NCBI RefSeq assembly: GCF_001831495.1
Contig: NZ_CP017689.1
Coordinates: 2,604,001 to 2,668,000 of the forward strand
Origin: Thalassotalea crassostreae
Lineage (GTDB): Bacteria > Pseudomonadota > Gammaproteobacteria > Enterobacterales > Alteromonadaceae
Length of the DNA: 64,000 nucleotides
Reading direction: 5' to 3'
Both the position numbers and the translations under genes were made by a program. This document shows, piece by piece, positions 1 through 10,780 of this stretch (its first letter is position 1; each line of letters opens with the position of its first letter). Under the pieces are notes generated by a model that made no database searches, was not told where the DNA came from, and saw nothing but the letters and a program-made list of their open reading frames with translations.

Positions 1-22
1 AATTTGCAAAATTTAGCCAAAG

Positions 23-1582
23 CTAGCCAAACTTGGAAAGCGCAAAGATGCGAACCTCTTCAGAAATAATATCGGGGACGATGCCAAACAATAATAATGT
101 AATACCTAAGGTCACCATTAAAATATGTGGTATCGCGTGTAACTTAAATATAGGCTTAGGACTATCTTTATCAGAGTCGATACTTGAGTCGCTAGAGCTG
201 TTTGAGGTATTAGTGCTGTTTGAGGTGTTAGCGCTGTTAGACTCACTGACGCTAGATGCCGTGCTAGCATGCTTATCAAACATCACAAAAATGATGGTTA
301 GATAGTAATAAAGGGCAATTGCACTACCCACAACCAAGGCACTAAGTAACACCCATGCGTCATTAACAACAGCGGTTGATAACAAGTAAAATTTACCGAT
401 AAAACCCGCTGTTAATGGGATACCGGCCAACGATAAAATTGCCACCATTAAACAACTTGCTTGCATAGGGTTTTGCCAAAAGAACCCGCGTAAACTGTCC
501 AAATCATCGACATCACAGGCCTTGTTAGCATTAGATACTTGCCCTAAGAATGTAAACAATAACAAGGTCGAAAAGGTGTACGCCATTAAATAAAATAACG
601 CCGACTCCCAGGCAAGTTGCAATGATTCAATAGCGCTGACTTTTAAGATAATCAATAGATAGCCCATATGAGCGATGGATGAATAGGCCAATAAACGTTT
701 TAGGTTTCTTTGCTTTAACGCTAATAGATTACCGATCAACATAGATGCTATAGCGATAATGGTGATCACTGTGAGTAACTGCTGTTGCTTAAATTGTTCG
801 GCGATAAACCAAAACTTAACCAATACCGCAAACATCGACAGCTTTGATACAGTCGCCAAAAACATGGTAACCGGTGCAGGAGCACCTTGATAAACATCTG
901 GCGTCCAAAAATGAAATGGTGCCAAAGATAACTTAAAAGCAAAACCACAAAGTATCAGTACTGAGCCAACAAAAAACAATATTCTTGATTGCTCACTTGT
1001 AACCATATTTACTGCGGTATTGATATAATTAAAGGTTAGATCGCCACTATACGCATAGATAAATGCCATCCCCAATAACAACACACTCGACGCCGTTGCA
1101 CTGAGTATTAAATATTTCATCGCCGCTTCTAGAGATTGACTGCGATCTCGTAAATAACACACCATGGCAACAAGTGAAATAGATAGTAATTCTAGGCCTA
1201 AAAACACGCTGGCAAAATGGTTAGCGATAACCAGTATGCTGGCACCAAGTGTTGCTAATAATAACAAGACGTAGAACTCATCGTGCACTTCAATGCCGGT
1301 ACGTAAATAACGATTAGACACGATAGTAACAACTGCCGCACTGGCAAAAATAAGTACATTAATCCCCAGCGAAAAACCATCAAAATAAAACAAGATTGTA
1401 GCTTGTGTATTTAACGCGGGTAGAACTAAATATATACTCGTCGCAGCAATAATTATGCTGCCCAAAGTAAATAATTGGATCATGTTGATAGAGCGTTTAA
1501 CAGCGATCATAAACAATTGCATCACGATAGCTGCAGACAAAATTATTTGCGGTGCAATGGCTAATAATTCAAGTTCACTCAT
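23..1582 (-). CDS. nuoN: NADH-quinone oxidoreductase subunit N (NuoN)
   Basis: Membrane-arm subunit of respiratory complex I, an antiporter-like proton-translocating protein of the Nuo/Mrp family. The 519-residue product is almost entirely hydrophobic helices and has the family segments around LAPFHFWTPDVYQGAPAP and LLAYSSIAHMGYLL. The start chosen is the ATG at 1582, preceded by GGAGAAAGGCG and overlapping the nuoM stop as ATGAGTGA; an ATG 15 bases upstream would place the ribosome site inside the gene. It is the last gene of the nuo operon. Odd feature: a Ser/Asn/Thr-rich stretch at about residues 436-477 (repeats of SNSxNTSNS type) interrupts the region before the last helix, where typical NuoN has only a short loop. 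Identification is secure. Confidence 0.96.
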   Translation of the reverse strand: MSELELLAIAPQIILSAAIVMQLFMIAVKRSINMIQLFTLGSIIIAATSIYLVLPALNTQATILFYFDGFSLGINVLIFASAAVVTIVSNRYLRTGIEVHDEFYVLLLLATLGASILVIANHFASVFLGLELLSISLVAMVCYLRDRSQSLEAAMKYLILSATASSVLLLGMAFIYAYSGDLTFNYINTAVNMVTSEQSRILFFVGSVLILCGFAFKLSLAPFHFWTPDVYQGAPAPVTMFLATVSKLSMFAVLVKFWFIAEQFKQQQLLTVITIIAIASMLIGNLLALKQRNLKRLLAYSSIAHMGYLLIILKVSAIESLQLAWESALFYLMAYTFSTLLLFTFLGQVSNANKACDVDDLDSLRGFFWQNPMQASCLMVAILSLAGIPLTAGFIGKFYLLSTAVVNDAWVLLSALVVGSAIALYYYLTIIFVMFDKHASTASSVSESNSANTSNSTNTSNSSSDSSIDSDKDSPKPIFKLHAIPHILMVTLGITLLLFGIVPDIISEEVRIFALSKFG

Positions 1583-3188
1583 CGCCTTTCTCCACATTGT
1601 TGCTGCTAATCACAGGGGCTGAAATCCGCGGCAGTGCGGTTTGCTTTAATAATGTTAGTTGTGAGTCGGCTTGGGTATTAGCATTTGTATTCGCACCTGT
1701 ATTCACTTTTTCATTAGAATTAGCATTGGCAATTGGTTGAATCACCGTTAAATCACCTGCAGAAGTTACCAATAAATTATTAAGTAACAAATTCGGCTTC
1801 ATACCAAACAATATAAGCGCGCCCAGTAAGGATATGCAGACCAATAACTCTCTCGCATTTAAGTCGATAATTTCGTGACTTACCTTGCCTTGAAAGCTTC
1901 GCTGAAATAAGTGCATGCCATAAATTGCGGAGCCAATTAACCCGAGAGCGGCAATAATCACCATTGTTGGATTACTGGCAAAACTGCCAACCAATGCCAT
2001 AAATTCACCAACAAAATTAAGCATTCCTGGTAAGCCAAATGCTGCTGCAACAAAAGCTAATAACATGCCGCCCATGATTGGCGCACTGGCAAATAATCCG
2101 CCCATAATAACCAAATCACGACTGTGTAAACGTTGATATAAAAAGCCGGCCATTGAAAATAGTGCAGCACTGCTTAATCCGTGCGCGACCATAGTGACTA
2201 ACGCGCCTTGATAGGCAATGGCATTAAAGCTAAATAACGCCAACATGATAAACCCCATATGCGATATCGAACTATAGGCGACAAGGCGTTTAAAGTCGGT
2301 TTGGGCAAAGGCTAACTTGGCGCCATAAATGATGCTGATCACACCTAACAACATTGCCGTATCAGCAAAAGCTTCGGTGGCATCTGGGAATAACGGCAAG
2401 ACAAAACGAATCAAGCCATATGCACCAGTTTTTAGTAATACTCCGGCAAGTAAAACACTACCAGCAGTTGGTGCTTGCGTATGCGCATCTGGCAACCAAC
2501 TGTGAACTGGAAAACTTGGGAGTTTCACCGCAAATGCAATAAAGAAACCAAGCATTAAATACCATTGTAATTCAATGTCGATAGTTAATTTTTGCAAGGC
2601 AAAGTAATCGAAACTTAACACCCCGGTTTGCTGCTTGTGGACAAACGCTAAGGCGATAATTGCGACCAACATTAACAGTGAAGAAAGCTGTGTAAAAATA
2701 AAAAATTTAATCGCTGCAAAGACTCGTTTTTCATGACCCCAAATAGCGATTAACGCGGTCATTGGCAATAACATCACTTCCCAAAAGAAGAAGAATAAAA
2801 ATAAATCTGATGCGATAAATACGCCAATTATTCCAGCAATAGACGCCATTAAGTTAAAGTAGTAAAAGCCGACTCGATGTTTGATTTCTTTCCATGACAC
2901 TAAGATACAGATCACGGCAAGAAATAAGGTAAGATAAATAAGGACGACGCTTAAGCTGTCCGCTGCTGTTGCGTAATAGATATTAAAGGATGAAATCCAC
3001 GGAGTAAGGCTAAATGGCAGGTAGTCGATAAAGACACCAGGGTGTTGTCGGATAACATCGATAAAGCTTAATGACGCGATGATAATAGTAAATAAACTTA
3101 CCCACTTAGCGGTACCGGGGCGATGGTTCTCCACAACCCAAGCAAAAATACCTCCGACGAAGATTAATAATAATAATTGCGTCAACAT
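1575..3188 (-). CDS. nuoM: NADH-quinone oxidoreductase subunit M (NuoM)
   Basis: Antiporter-like proton-pumping membrane subunit of complex I, 537 residues. The motifs LPSFPVHSWLPDAHTQAPTA and RLVAYSSISHMGFIMLALF are diagnostic of NuoM, with the conserved Glu in the fifth helix region (FFFWEVMLLPM). It starts with ATG at 3188, where the last base of the nuoL stop overlaps. The C-terminus carries an extra polar tail of about 50 residues (about 485-537) rich in Asn, Thr and Ala (NANSNEKVNTGANTNANT), beyond the usual end of the family. Part of the nuo operon between nuoL and nuoN. Confidence 0.96.
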   Translation of the reverse strand: MLTQLLLLIFVGGIFAWVVENHRPGTAKWVSLFTIIIASLSFIDVIRQHPGVFIDYLPFSLTPWISSFNIYYATAADSLSVVLIYLTLFLAVICILVSWKEIKHRVGFYYFNLMASIAGIIGVFIASDLFLFFFFWEVMLLPMTALIAIWGHEKRVFAAIKFFIFTQLSSLLMLVAIIALAFVHKQQTGVLSFDYFALQKLTIDIELQWYLMLGFFIAFAVKLPSFPVHSWLPDAHTQAPTAGSVLLAGVLLKTGAYGLIRFVLPLFPDATEAFADTAMLLGVISIIYGAKLAFAQTDFKRLVAYSSISHMGFIMLALFSFNAIAYQGALVTMVAHGLSSAALFSMAGFLYQRLHSRDLVIMGGLFASAPIMGGMLLAFVAAAFGLPGMLNFVGEFMALVGSFASNPTMVIIAALGLIGSAIYGMHLFQRSFQGKVSHEIIDLNARELLVCISLLGALILFGMKPNLLLNNLLVTSAGDLTVIQPIANANSNEKVNTGANTNANTQADSQLTLLKQTALPRISAPVISSNNVEKGDE

Positions 3189-5086
3189 TATAAAATAACC
3201 CCCAACAATAGCGCTAAACCAATACCTATCATTGCGGCATACCAGCGTAATTGACCGTTTTGCGTAGCTGAGAATACTTCATGCCAACTCGTCACATTCC
3301 AGCTTATGCCGTTAACTATTTGATCAATTAGGTCGGATTTATTAATGCGTGCGAGAAACACAAACGGCGTGACCAACAATACTTGATACAAGCGGTCAAA
3401 CCCTAAACCACCGGCAAAGAAGTTGGAAAGTGCAAAATTGCTTGTTCGAACCGTTGAGTTTGCTTTGGGAAAATACAATAGATAGGCAATGATGGCACCA
3501 ACAAACGGGGTGGCAATGGCTACCGCATGTAACCAACTTGCATCAGCAGACTCCGGAGACATTTGTGCTGCATTATTGGTATCCGGCCCAGTTTCTGCGA
3601 TTAATACAGCTGATAAATCGAGGCTAATTAAACCACCAGCAATTGACAGCGCAGCTAAGATAATTAACGGTACCAGTTGCAGTTTTTCTTTAACTGGATG
3701 AACTTCCTCGTCACCACGATAGTGGCCAAAAAAGGTAATAAATACCAATCTAAAACTATAAATACTGGTTATGAATGCACCTAATATCGCCATATACCAA
3801 AACACTGGGCCAGCCGTAGCTGAGCCATATAACTCAGCGATGATCGCTTCTTTTGAGACAAACCCTGATGTGCCAGGAAAGGCAATTAAAGCGGCAATAC
3901 CAATAAAGAACAATATTGAAATTAACGGTAATTTTTTAAACAAGCCGCCCATTTTAAAGATATTCTGTTGATGATGAAGCGCTAAGATAATGCTGCCCGC
4001 AGTTAAAAATAGCAACGCTTTGAAAAATGCGTGGGTCATTAAATGCATTATGCCGGCAGAAAATGCGCCCGCACCTAATGCCAGCATCATATAGCCAATT
4101 TGACTCATGGTTGAATAGGCCAATACTCGTTTGATATCGCGCTGAGCTAAGGCCGCAAATCCCGCCAACAACAATGTTAACGCTCCAACCCAACACACTA
4201 ATGTCATCACCTCTGGTGTTAACAAAAACAAACCTTGCATACGGGCAATTAAATAAACGCCTGCTGTTACCATGGTTGCTGCATGTATTAATGCGCTTAC
4301 CGGCGTAGGGCCTGCCATTGCATCTGGTAGCCAAGTTTGCAGTGGCAATTGCGCCGACTTACCGACCGCACCACCTAGCAATAATAATGCTATCCAAAAT
4401 GGCATGTCAGAATCTGATGATGTGGTATGCAAACTCGTTATGTTTTGACCATCAAATAAACTTGCAATCGTAAGTGTACCGGTTTCGCGAAATAGTAAAA
4501 ATAAACCAATCGCTAAAAACGTATCGCCGATCCGAGTAACAATAAAAGCTTTTTTAGCGGCAAGCGCATTTTCAGGTTGCTGATACCAAAAGCCTATCAA
4601 TAAGAAACTACACAGACCAACGCCTTCCCAACCTAGATAGAGCAATACAAGATTATCGGCAAGAACCAACAATAACATCGCGCAAATAAATAGGTTCATA
4701 TAGGCCATAAAACGCGAGAAGTTCTCGTCACTGTGCATATACGATGCGGCGTAAGCATGAATTAACAAACCAACTCCGGAGACCACAAGAGTCATTACCA
4801 TTGAAAGTGAATCGAGATGTAAGGCAACATTTATCGTCTCTTCACCAAGATTAAACCATTGCCACAGCACCGCGGTTAATTGCGAGTCGGGAGCGACCAT
4901 TACCGACTGTAATAAATAAAAGCTACTTAACGCACTCAGTCCTACCGCGCCAACTGAAATAAACGAGGCTAGTTGCCAAGATAATCGCTTAGACAATGTG
5001 ATTAACAATAAAAAGCTAATAAGCGGATAAAATGGTAACCATGACAGTACCTGCATCGCTAAGCTATTTACTATTGTGCTATCCAT
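3188..5086 (-). CDS. nuoL: NADH-quinone oxidoreductase subunit L (NuoL)
   Basis: Largest proton-pumping membrane subunit of complex I, about 632 residues. It shows the NuoL N-terminal and antiporter regions (LGWEGVGLCSFLLIGFW, QLPLQTWLPDAMAGPTPVSALIHAATMVTAGVYL) and the long C-terminal part expected to form the lateral helix. The likely start is ATG 5086, since AAGGGG lies just upstream; a GTG at 5092 is also in frame. Its start overlaps the nuoK stop region, indicating translational coupling. Length and order (K-L-M-N) match the standard operon. Confidence 0.96.
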   Translation of the reverse strand: MDSTIVNSLAMQVLSWLPFYPLISFLLLITLSKRLSWQLASFISVGAVGLSALSSFYLLQSVMVAPDSQLTAVLWQWFNLGEETINVALHLDSLSMVMTLVVSGVGLLIHAYAASYMHSDENFSRFMAYMNLFICAMLLLVLADNLVLLYLGWEGVGLCSFLLIGFWYQQPENALAAKKAFIVTRIGDTFLAIGLFLLFRETGTLTIASLFDGQNITSLHTTSSDSDMPFWIALLLLGGAVGKSAQLPLQTWLPDAMAGPTPVSALIHAATMVTAGVYLIARMQGLFLLTPEVMTLVCWVGALTLLLAGFAALAQRDIKRVLAYSTMSQIGYMMLALGAGAFSAGIMHLMTHAFFKALLFLTAGSIILALHHQQNIFKMGGLFKKLPLISILFFIGIAALIAFPGTSGFVSKEAIIAELYGSATAGPVFWYMAILGAFITSIYSFRLVFITFFGHYRGDEEVHPVKEKLQLVPLIILAALSIAGGLISLDLSAVLIAETGPDTNNAAQMSPESADASWLHAVAIATPFVGAIIAYLLYFPKANSTVRTSNFALSNFFAGGLGFDRLYQVLLVTPFVFLARINKSDLIDQIVNGISWNVTSWHEVFSATQNGQLRWYAAMIGIGLALLLGVIL

Positions 5087-5088
5087 GC

Positions 5089-5424
5089 TCACCCCTTACC
5101 CTCGTTGAGTGTGTTCAGCTCGTTTAGTTCGTTCAGGCGATCAACATCAAGACACTGACGTCGTTTATTAATTTGGATCAGCAATGCTAAGCCTAACGCA
5201 ACTTCTGCTGCGGCCAGGGTTAAAATTAAGATGAACATAATTTGCCCGTCCGCTTCTGCATAAGCACTTCCGGCGCTAATAAATGCAACCCCTACGGCAT
5301 TTAACATTACCTCCAAGCTCATCAACATAAACAGGATGTTGCGTCTCGCAATGACGCCAACAAAGCCAATAATAAACAAGATCACCGCTAAGGCGATGCC
5401 ATGAGTTAAAGGGATTTGGATCAT
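5089..5424 (-). CDS. nuoK: NADH-quinone oxidoreductase subunit K (NuoK)
   Basis: Small three-helix membrane subunit of complex I (111 residues). It has the conserved sequence [16 protein letters not shown] with the membrane Glu, and the second Glu in [14 protein letters not shown]. It overlaps the nuoJ stop by the common ATGA arrangement. The C-terminus is slightly longer than the about 100 residues of E. coli NuoK and contains a short repeat, [12 protein letters not shown], another example of the short in-frame repeats scattered through this operon. Confidence 0.95.
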   Translation of the reverse strand: MIQIPLTHGIALAVILFIIGFVGVIARRNILFMLMSLEVMLNAVGVAFISAGSAYAEADGQIMFILILTLAAAEVALGLALLIQINKRRQCLDVDRLNELNELNTLNEGKG

Positions 5425-6002
5425 AAGTGCCCCCCTAACTTATCTTGCTCGGTATCTTTAGCTAAATGGTAACCCCCGATCAAGCCCGACAATAATAAAA
5501 ATGACGCAATCTCGACTGCCAATAAATACGGGCCATAGAGCAAAGTACCAACTTCTTTGGCATCAATTATGGTACTGGTTTGCAGTGGGTGTTCGCTGAC
5601 AGCTAACACATAGATAAATTCTGCTAACAAAATAAACGCCAAAATACATGGACCAAACCAATGACCAAAACCTTGACCGGGCTTGCTACCCGAGCCTTTA
5701 CTTAAGCTTTGACCAGCTTGCGGGTTAGAATATTGTCCGGAGAAGTGCACATCTGCGTCATCGCCTTGTAAATCAAACATCATTACAGCAAAAACAAATA
5801 AAACTAAAATAGCGCCAGCATAAACAATCACTTCCAGCCCAGCCGCAAATGGCGCGCCAAGAAAATAAAAACACACAGCCACCGCTAATAGCGATACCAC
5901 TAAATACAGCAGCGCATGGATAGCATTGCTACCTAACACCACCTTAAGCGATGCGAAAATAGCGATTGCACCGGCGATATAAAATGGCAATTGCATCATC
6001 AT
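5421..6002 (-). CDS. nuoJ: NADH-quinone oxidoreductase subunit J (NuoJ)
   Basis: Membrane subunit of complex I, 193 residues, with the family's hydrophobic N-terminus ([33 protein letters not shown], split here by helices) and the [15 protein letters not shown] motif next to the quinone-coupling helix. The start has three consecutive ATG codons; GGAGAG lies just upstream. A polar loop around residues 85-115 rich in Ser, Gly and Gln is not a standard feature. It follows nuoI after a gap of about 140 bases, the second-largest gap within the operon after the one between nuoE and nuoCD. Confidence 0.95.
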   Translation of the reverse strand: MMMQLPFYIAGAIAIFASLKVVLGSNAIHALLYLVVSLLAVAVCFYFLGAPFAAGLEVIVYAGAILVLFVFAVMMFDLQGDDADVHFSGQYSNPQAGQSLSKGSGSKPGQGFGHWFGPCILAFILLAEFIYVLAVSEHPLQTSTIIDAKEVGTLLYGPYLLAVEIASFLLLSGLIGGYHLAKDTEQDKLGGHL

Positions 6003-6143
6003 AATTTCTCTCCGGAGACATTATGTTTTGCATCTAGTTCAATACTGTCTGTGCTTATCATTGGTTAGAACCTGTTTTCATAATTCTTTTCTTTATTTCG
6101 CTTTGTTGAATTGCTAATTCGCCAACTGTGGCAAGATCTACAA

Positions 6144-6671
6144 CTATGGCATTAGATCTTTTACATTTACCGGTGGTTTTTCGTGTTCACCGCTACCTTT
6201 ATCTTTTACCCCAGCAGCAACACCCGATTGACGATAAAAGTTATAATCTGGGTATTTTCCAGGACCACTAATTAACAAGTGTTCCTTTTCATAGACTAAG
6301 TTTTGTCGCTCGTATTCGGCCAATTCCACATCAGGCGTGAGTTGTATGGCATAAGTTGGACAGGCTTCTTCGCAGAATCCACATAAAATGCATCGTGAAA
6401 AGTTAATGCGGAAAAACTCCGCAGTCTTGCGCCCTTGTTCATCTATGGTTTGTTGCAAAGAAATACAATCAACCGGGCACGCAACCGCACATAAATTACA
6501 AGCGACGCAGCGCTCTTCACCATCGGGATCTCTGGTAAGAACTATTCGGCCTCGATAACGCGGTGCTAAATAAGGTTTCTGCTCCGGATATTCAACCGTA
6601 TCGGCTTTGGTAAACGTATGTTTAAGCACTAAAGCCATGGTACGCAGTTGGCTATAAATCATTTTAACCAT
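6144..6671 (-). CDS. nuoI: NADH-quinone oxidoreductase subunit I (NuoI)
   Basis: Peripheral-arm ferredoxin-like subunit of complex I carrying clusters N6a and N6b. The two 4Fe-4S motifs are visible as [12 protein letters not shown] and [12 protein letters not shown]. The product is 175 residues if started at ATG 6671, which is favoured because GGAGG lies five bases upstream inside the end of nuoH. A TTG 15 bases further upstream is also open. The C-terminal tail is polar and extends past the second cluster domain. Overlaps nuoH. Confidence 0.95.
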   Translation of the reverse strand: MVKMIYSQLRTMALVLKHTFTKADTVEYPEQKPYLAPRYRGRIVLTRDPDGEERCVACNLCAVACPVDCISLQQTIDEQGRKTAEFFRINFSRCILCGFCEEACPTYAIQLTPDVELAEYERQNLVYEKEHLLISGPGKYPDYNFYRQSGVAAGVKDKGSGEHEKPPVNVKDLMP

Positions 6672-7656
6672 GCATGCCTCCGCCAATCACACCAGTAAGT
6701 TTCAACACTGCAGTAAGTAACAAATTAAATAACGCCAATGGCAGCATGACTTTCCAGCCAAATTCGAGCAGTTGATCGAATCTCGGCCTTGGCAATGAAG
6801 TGCGCAATAGGATGAAGAACATGATCAACAAAGCGACTTTTAAAACAAACCAAACAAGGCCAGGGACCGCCGCGCCGATGGCATCAGGTAAGATTCCTGG
6901 CGGTAAGTAGCCGCCAAAGAACAGAGTTACCGACATCGCTGAAATTAGTGTTACACCTAAATATTCACCAAGGAAGAACAAGGCAAACTTTAATCCTGAG
7001 TATTCTGTATGAAAACCAGCGGTAAGTTCGGTTTCAGCTTCAGGTAAATCAAACGGTAGTCGATGAGACTCAGCAATTCCTGCTACTAAGAACACAAAGA
7101 ATCCAATAATTTGCGAGCTAATAAACCAACCGTCTTGTTGCGCCATAACGATATCTCTAAGATTAAAACTGCCGGTTAAAAGCACAACGCCCATTACCGA
7201 AAGTCCCATAAACACTTCGTAACTTATGGTTTGTGCTGCCGCGCGCATACTGCCGAGTAGAGCGTATTTGCTCTTTGATGCCCAACCGGCAAGTACGACG
7301 CCGTAGACAGCAAGGGATGTCATCGCTAAGAAAAATAATAGCCCTATGTTTAGGTTTGAAACGCCAATGGTGTCGGAAAATGGCACTACGACAAAACTCA
7401 TCAATACCGTGACTGCGGCAATAATAGGGGCCGCCATAAATAATCCGCTGTCGGCAAATTTCGGGTTAAACTCGTCTTTTCCTAAGATTTTTAATAAGTC
7501 GGCAAGTGATTGTAAAATCCCGAAAGGCCCTACTCGGTTAGGCCCTAAACGGTCTTGCCATATACCAATTAAGCGACGTTCGACCCACACCAGCATTGCA
7601 GCAATAGGAATAAGTAGTGCAAGAATTAAAACAATTTCGACCAGCTTAATGATCAT
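6664..7656 (-). CDS. nuoH: NADH-quinone oxidoreductase subunit H (NuoH)
   Basis: Membrane subunit forming part of the quinone chamber of complex I, 330 residues. Highly conserved family blocks are present: [20 protein letters not shown] near the N-terminus, [13 protein letters not shown], and [20 protein letters not shown] with its acidic cluster, followed by [15 protein letters not shown]. It starts with ATG overlapping the end of nuoG by 11 bases. Typical length, no anomalies. Confidence 0.97.
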   Translation of the reverse strand: MIIKLVEIVLILALLIPIAAMLVWVERRLIGIWQDRLGPNRVGPFGILQSLADLLKILGKDEFNPKFADSGLFMAAPIIAAVTVLMSFVVVPFSDTIGVSNLNIGLLFFLAMTSLAVYGVVLAGWASKSKYALLGSMRAAAQTISYEVFMGLSVMGVVLLTGSFNLRDIVMAQQDGWFISSQIIGFFVFLVAGIAESHRLPFDLPEAETELTAGFHTEYSGLKFALFFLGEYLGVTLISAMSVTLFFGGYLPPGILPDAIGAAVPGLVWFVLKVALLIMFFILLRTSLPRPRFDQLLEFGWKVMLPLALFNLLLTAVLKLTGVIGGGMHG

Positions 7657-10600
7657 CTAAACCTCCTGCCATAAGACGGATAGGTATAAATTGATCGTTC
7701 TCTTTTAACCGTTTAAGTAATGCCTGTTTTTGTTGTTCAAGCTCGTTTACCGAGACCTTAAGTTTTAACTCAAAATCATCTGCTTCAGCTTTACTGGCGA
7801 CGCTAATTTGATTGGCTTGCAACACGGACGATTGAGGTGCATTTGCACTGCTTCCTTGAGCGAACTCTATTTTACAGTGACTTTGCTGGGCAAGAAAAAG
7901 TAGCCCTGTATTTTGACTAATGTCGTCGGTGAGCTCTAATCGACACACATATTCATTCTTGTCGTTAACAATTTTGATATGGGAACAATCATTAAGCTCT
8001 AATCCTTTAGCCATTCGCGTTGAGATAATTAATTGCGGTACGGGTGACATCAATGCCAGTTCAATACCTTTTCGTCCTAGATAGTCATCAGCAAAAATAT
8101 GATTACCAATGATGATATTAAACGGCGAATCTTGAACATTGCTGTCAACGACATCGACAGGAGATTTATCTTTCAGTGCAGACTCTTTTCCTAAACTTTT
8201 ACTTTTTGGATCGTATATCTGTACTTCAGAATTTGGATTATTGAGTTTTCCAGAAACAACTTGTTGGTACTTACTTACCGCCTGATTGGAGTTCCAACCG
8301 GGTGCCCAAGTAAAAGGCATAGACGCAGATTTAGCCAAATCGTTGAGAATATTACGACCTTCCATTGAAAACTTATAAGGGCTATTTTCATCGATACAGG
8401 CTTTTGCTTCATGAACGCTTTGATTTGCCATCATCGCGGTGCGCCCTGAAGCTCGGTGAGTTTGTCGTGCGGTTTTATTTAAAAATTGTTCGGCAATAAA
8501 TTGCTCTGTATTTGGAAACGCGGATTCTATGTGAGAAAGTATTTGCCATAATTCACTTAGGTTTTTGGCATCATTTAATTGACCTTTGCCTAGTACTTGG
8601 TCGATAACCGTTAAATAACGCCAGCTTGGCAATATCGGCAGTTTGGCGGCAAACGTTGCGTAAAAACACTGTGCTCTTCCTTGATAATTGACCACCAAGC
8701 CTTGCGATTCACTAAACGCTGCTGCCGGTAATACCACATCGGCATTTTGGCTCACAATAGACTCGTTATGATCAAGCGCAATAACAGCATTGGCAGCTGA
8801 TAATAATTGTTGTTGCACAGAGGCTGTTAAATTCGATAATTCGTGTTCAGCGACAATTAGACCTGTAACAGCCTTGCTCTCAAGTTTTTCAATTAGTGCC
8901 TCAAGGGTTAGCGTATTTTCATCGGTTATGGCATGCAATCCAATGCTATTCACCTGCTCTGGCATAATCAATACATTGAGTTTTGTTGAGTGGTTTTGTT
9001 CTGTCAGATGTGCCAGCGCTTGCACACTTTCAATTAAAGCAATATTTTCGCGACTGTGTCCGGTGACGATTAATGGGCTGTTAGCGCCAACTAGTGCGGT
9101 TGCGGCATCGATAACAAACTGTTGTTGGCGTTTATTAAGCTTAAATGCAGCGAGCAAGCTAGCATCTAATGTACTCTTATCTAATCCATTTTTTTCTAAT
9201 GCATTTGTATCCAATGCATTTGTATCCAATGCATTTGTATCCAATGCATTTTTATAAAAGGAGTGAAACAATACACTAATCGCCTGCACTAACATTACGG
9301 ATTCTTTGCTTGAGCTAAACAGTCGATGAGTGGCGATATCATCTAACTTGGTGGCGGCAATATCGCTAATGAATAACGGTGTTTTTAGTTGCCCCGCTGC
9401 ATTTTTTACCGCTTCATCCTGCCAAAACGGAATGCCCAAACTTGCTGCTTTTTCAATCCCTAATTTTCGGCTCGCTTGACGGATTGCCAGTGCAATTCGC
9501 GGCGATGTTTGAGTGATATCTTCATCGAGAACAATAATACAGTCACTTTGCTCAATTTGTTTTATGCTTAGCGATTCAATATTTGCTGCGGAGTCAATTT
9601 TTAATTGCTTAGCGGATAAAGATAAAAGTTGCTGTTGTTTGTTGGTTAAACCCGAACAAAAGTTTTCGCTGCCAAATAAGTGTTTTAAAACGGTATTCGT
9701 TTCTAAACTAGCCCGCGCAGAGCCAATGGCGGCGAACGATTCGCCTTTATATTTGGCTAACGCTATGCGTAAATCCTTACTCGATGGATTGGTCAAAGGA
9801 GCGTTTGTCTGCTGTTGATTAGCATCAACAACATTACCGCTATTTCTATTGGCTAAGCTGCTATTACTACTAAAAGACAGACCACGAACCTGAGTAATTC
9901 GATCATCGCTATTGACATAACCGAAGCCAAAACGGCCACGATCACAGAGAAAATAACCATTGATATCGTAATTATATCGGTTGACCACACGACGCACAGA
10001 GCCATATCGTTCGCCGACACTGATATTACAACCGACACTGCAACCTTGGCAGATCGATGGCGAAGACTGCAGATCCCATTTACGGGCATAGTGCGCTGAA
10101 AAAGGCTTGTCTGTAAATACTCCAGTTGGACATACTTCAACCAAGTTACCCGAAAACTCGCTTTCTAATACGCCATCTTGTTGACGACCAAAATATACTC
10201 GATTTTTTGATCCAAACACACCAAAATCATCGCCACCAGCATAGTCTTTGTAATAACGAACACAACGATAACAGGTAATACAGCGATTCATCTCATGACC
10301 AATTAATGGCCCTAAATTTTGATTACTAAAGGTACGTTTATCGCCTTTGTACTGTCTTACGGAATGCCCTGTCATCACAGTCATATCCTGTAAGTGACAT
10401 TCACCACCTTCAGCGCAAACCGGACAATCGTGAGGATGATTAGTCATCATCGCCGAGATTATTTGCTCACGAAATGCCGATGAATAATTATCTCCTAACC
10501 CTATGTGCATGCCATCATTTACTGGCGTCATGCAGGCCATCGCTAACCGCCCTTGGGTTTGGCTGTCATCGTTATAAACCGTGACCGCACATTGACGGCA

Positions 10601-10780
10601 GGCCCCGATAGAGCCCATCGATGGATGCCAGCAAAAGTAAGGCAAGTTAAGCTTGCTAGATAATACCGCGGCAAGCAGGTTATCACTTTTTTCAACTTGA
10701 TAAGCCGTACCATCAACGTAGATAGTGATCATGTTTTCAGTGCTAGCATCAAAATTAGTGCCGGTGTTAGCATTAGCCAT
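7646..10780 (-). CDS. nuoG: NADH-quinone oxidoreductase subunit G (NuoG), long form
   Basis: Iron-sulfur subunit of the peripheral arm of complex I. The N-terminus holds the 2Fe-2S ferredoxin domain (CWHPSMGSIGACRQC), the His/Cys N5 motif (HDCPVCAEGGECHLQD), and the N6-type cluster Cys (MNRCITCYRCVRYY, CPTGVF). CQGCSVGC plus a later Cys matches the extra N7 cluster of E. coli-type NuoG. The remainder is molybdopterin-oxidoreductase-like, without catalytic evidence. At 1044 residues it is over 100 longer than E. coli NuoG (908). Part of the excess is a repetitive linker near residues 508-532, in which NALDT is repeated. The start overlaps the nuoF stop; an in-frame ATG at residue 17 (MITIYVDG) could be the true start. 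Confidence 0.96.
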   Translation of the reverse strand: MANANTGTNFDASTENMITIYVDGTAYQVEKSDNLLAAVLSSKLNLPYFCWHPSMGSIGACRQCAVTVYNDDSQTQGRLAMACMTPVNDGMHIGLGDNYSSAFREQIISAMMTNHPHDCPVCAEGGECHLQDMTVMTGHSVRQYKGDKRTFSNQNLGPLIGHEMNRCITCYRCVRYYKDYAGGDDFGVFGSKNRVYFGRQQDGVLESEFSGNLVEVCPTGVFTDKPFSAHYARKWDLQSSPSICQGCSVGCNISVGERYGSVRRVVNRYNYDINGYFLCDRGRFGFGYVNSDDRITQVRGLSFSSNSSLANRNSGNVVDANQQQTNAPLTNPSSKDLRIALAKYKGESFAAIGSARASLETNTVLKHLFGSENFCSGLTNKQQQLLSLSAKQLKIDSAANIESLSIKQIEQSDCIIVLDEDITQTSPRIALAIRQASRKLGIEKAASLGIPFWQDEAVKNAAGQLKTPLFISDIAATKLDDIATHRLFSSSKESVMLVQAISVLFHSFYKNALDTNALDTNALDTNALEKNGLDKSTLDASLLAAFKLNKRQQQFVIDAATALVGANSPLIVTGHSRENIALIESVQALAHLTEQNHSTKLNVLIMPEQVNSIGLHAITDENTLTLEALIEKLESKAVTGLIVAEHELSNLTASVQQQLLSAANAVIALDHNESIVSQNADVVLPAAAFSESQGLVVNYQGRAQCFYATFAAKLPILPSWRYLTVIDQVLGKGQLNDAKNLSELWQILSHIESAFPNTEQFIAEQFLNKTARQTHRASGRTAMMANQSVHEAKACIDENSPYKFSMEGRNILNDLAKSASMPFTWAPGWNSNQAVSKYQQVVSGKLNNPNSEVQIYDPKSKSLGKESALKDKSPVDVVDSNVQDSPFNIIIGNHIFADDYLGRKGIELALMSPVPQLIISTRMAKGLELNDCSHIKIVNDKNEYVCRLELTDDISQNTGLLFLAQQSHCKIEFAQGSSANAPQSSVLQANQISVASKAEADDFELKLKVSVNELEQQKQALLKRLKENDQFIPIRLMAGGLDDH
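9198..9254. repeat. 15-bp in-frame tandem repeat inside nuoG
   Basis: About 3.8 copies of a 15-bp unit, AATGCATTTGTATCC on the plus strand. Read on the coding strand it encodes repeated NALDT-type pentapeptides. Copies one to three are identical and the last diverges after AATGCATTT. Because the unit is a multiple of three, copy changes would keep the nuoG frame. Confidence 0.9.

Noticed and set aside
8790..9257. Plus-strand ORF of 155 codons opposite nuoG
   Set aside because: Shadow of the nuoG coding strand, including its 15-bp repeat; no ribosome site and composition follows the opposite gene.
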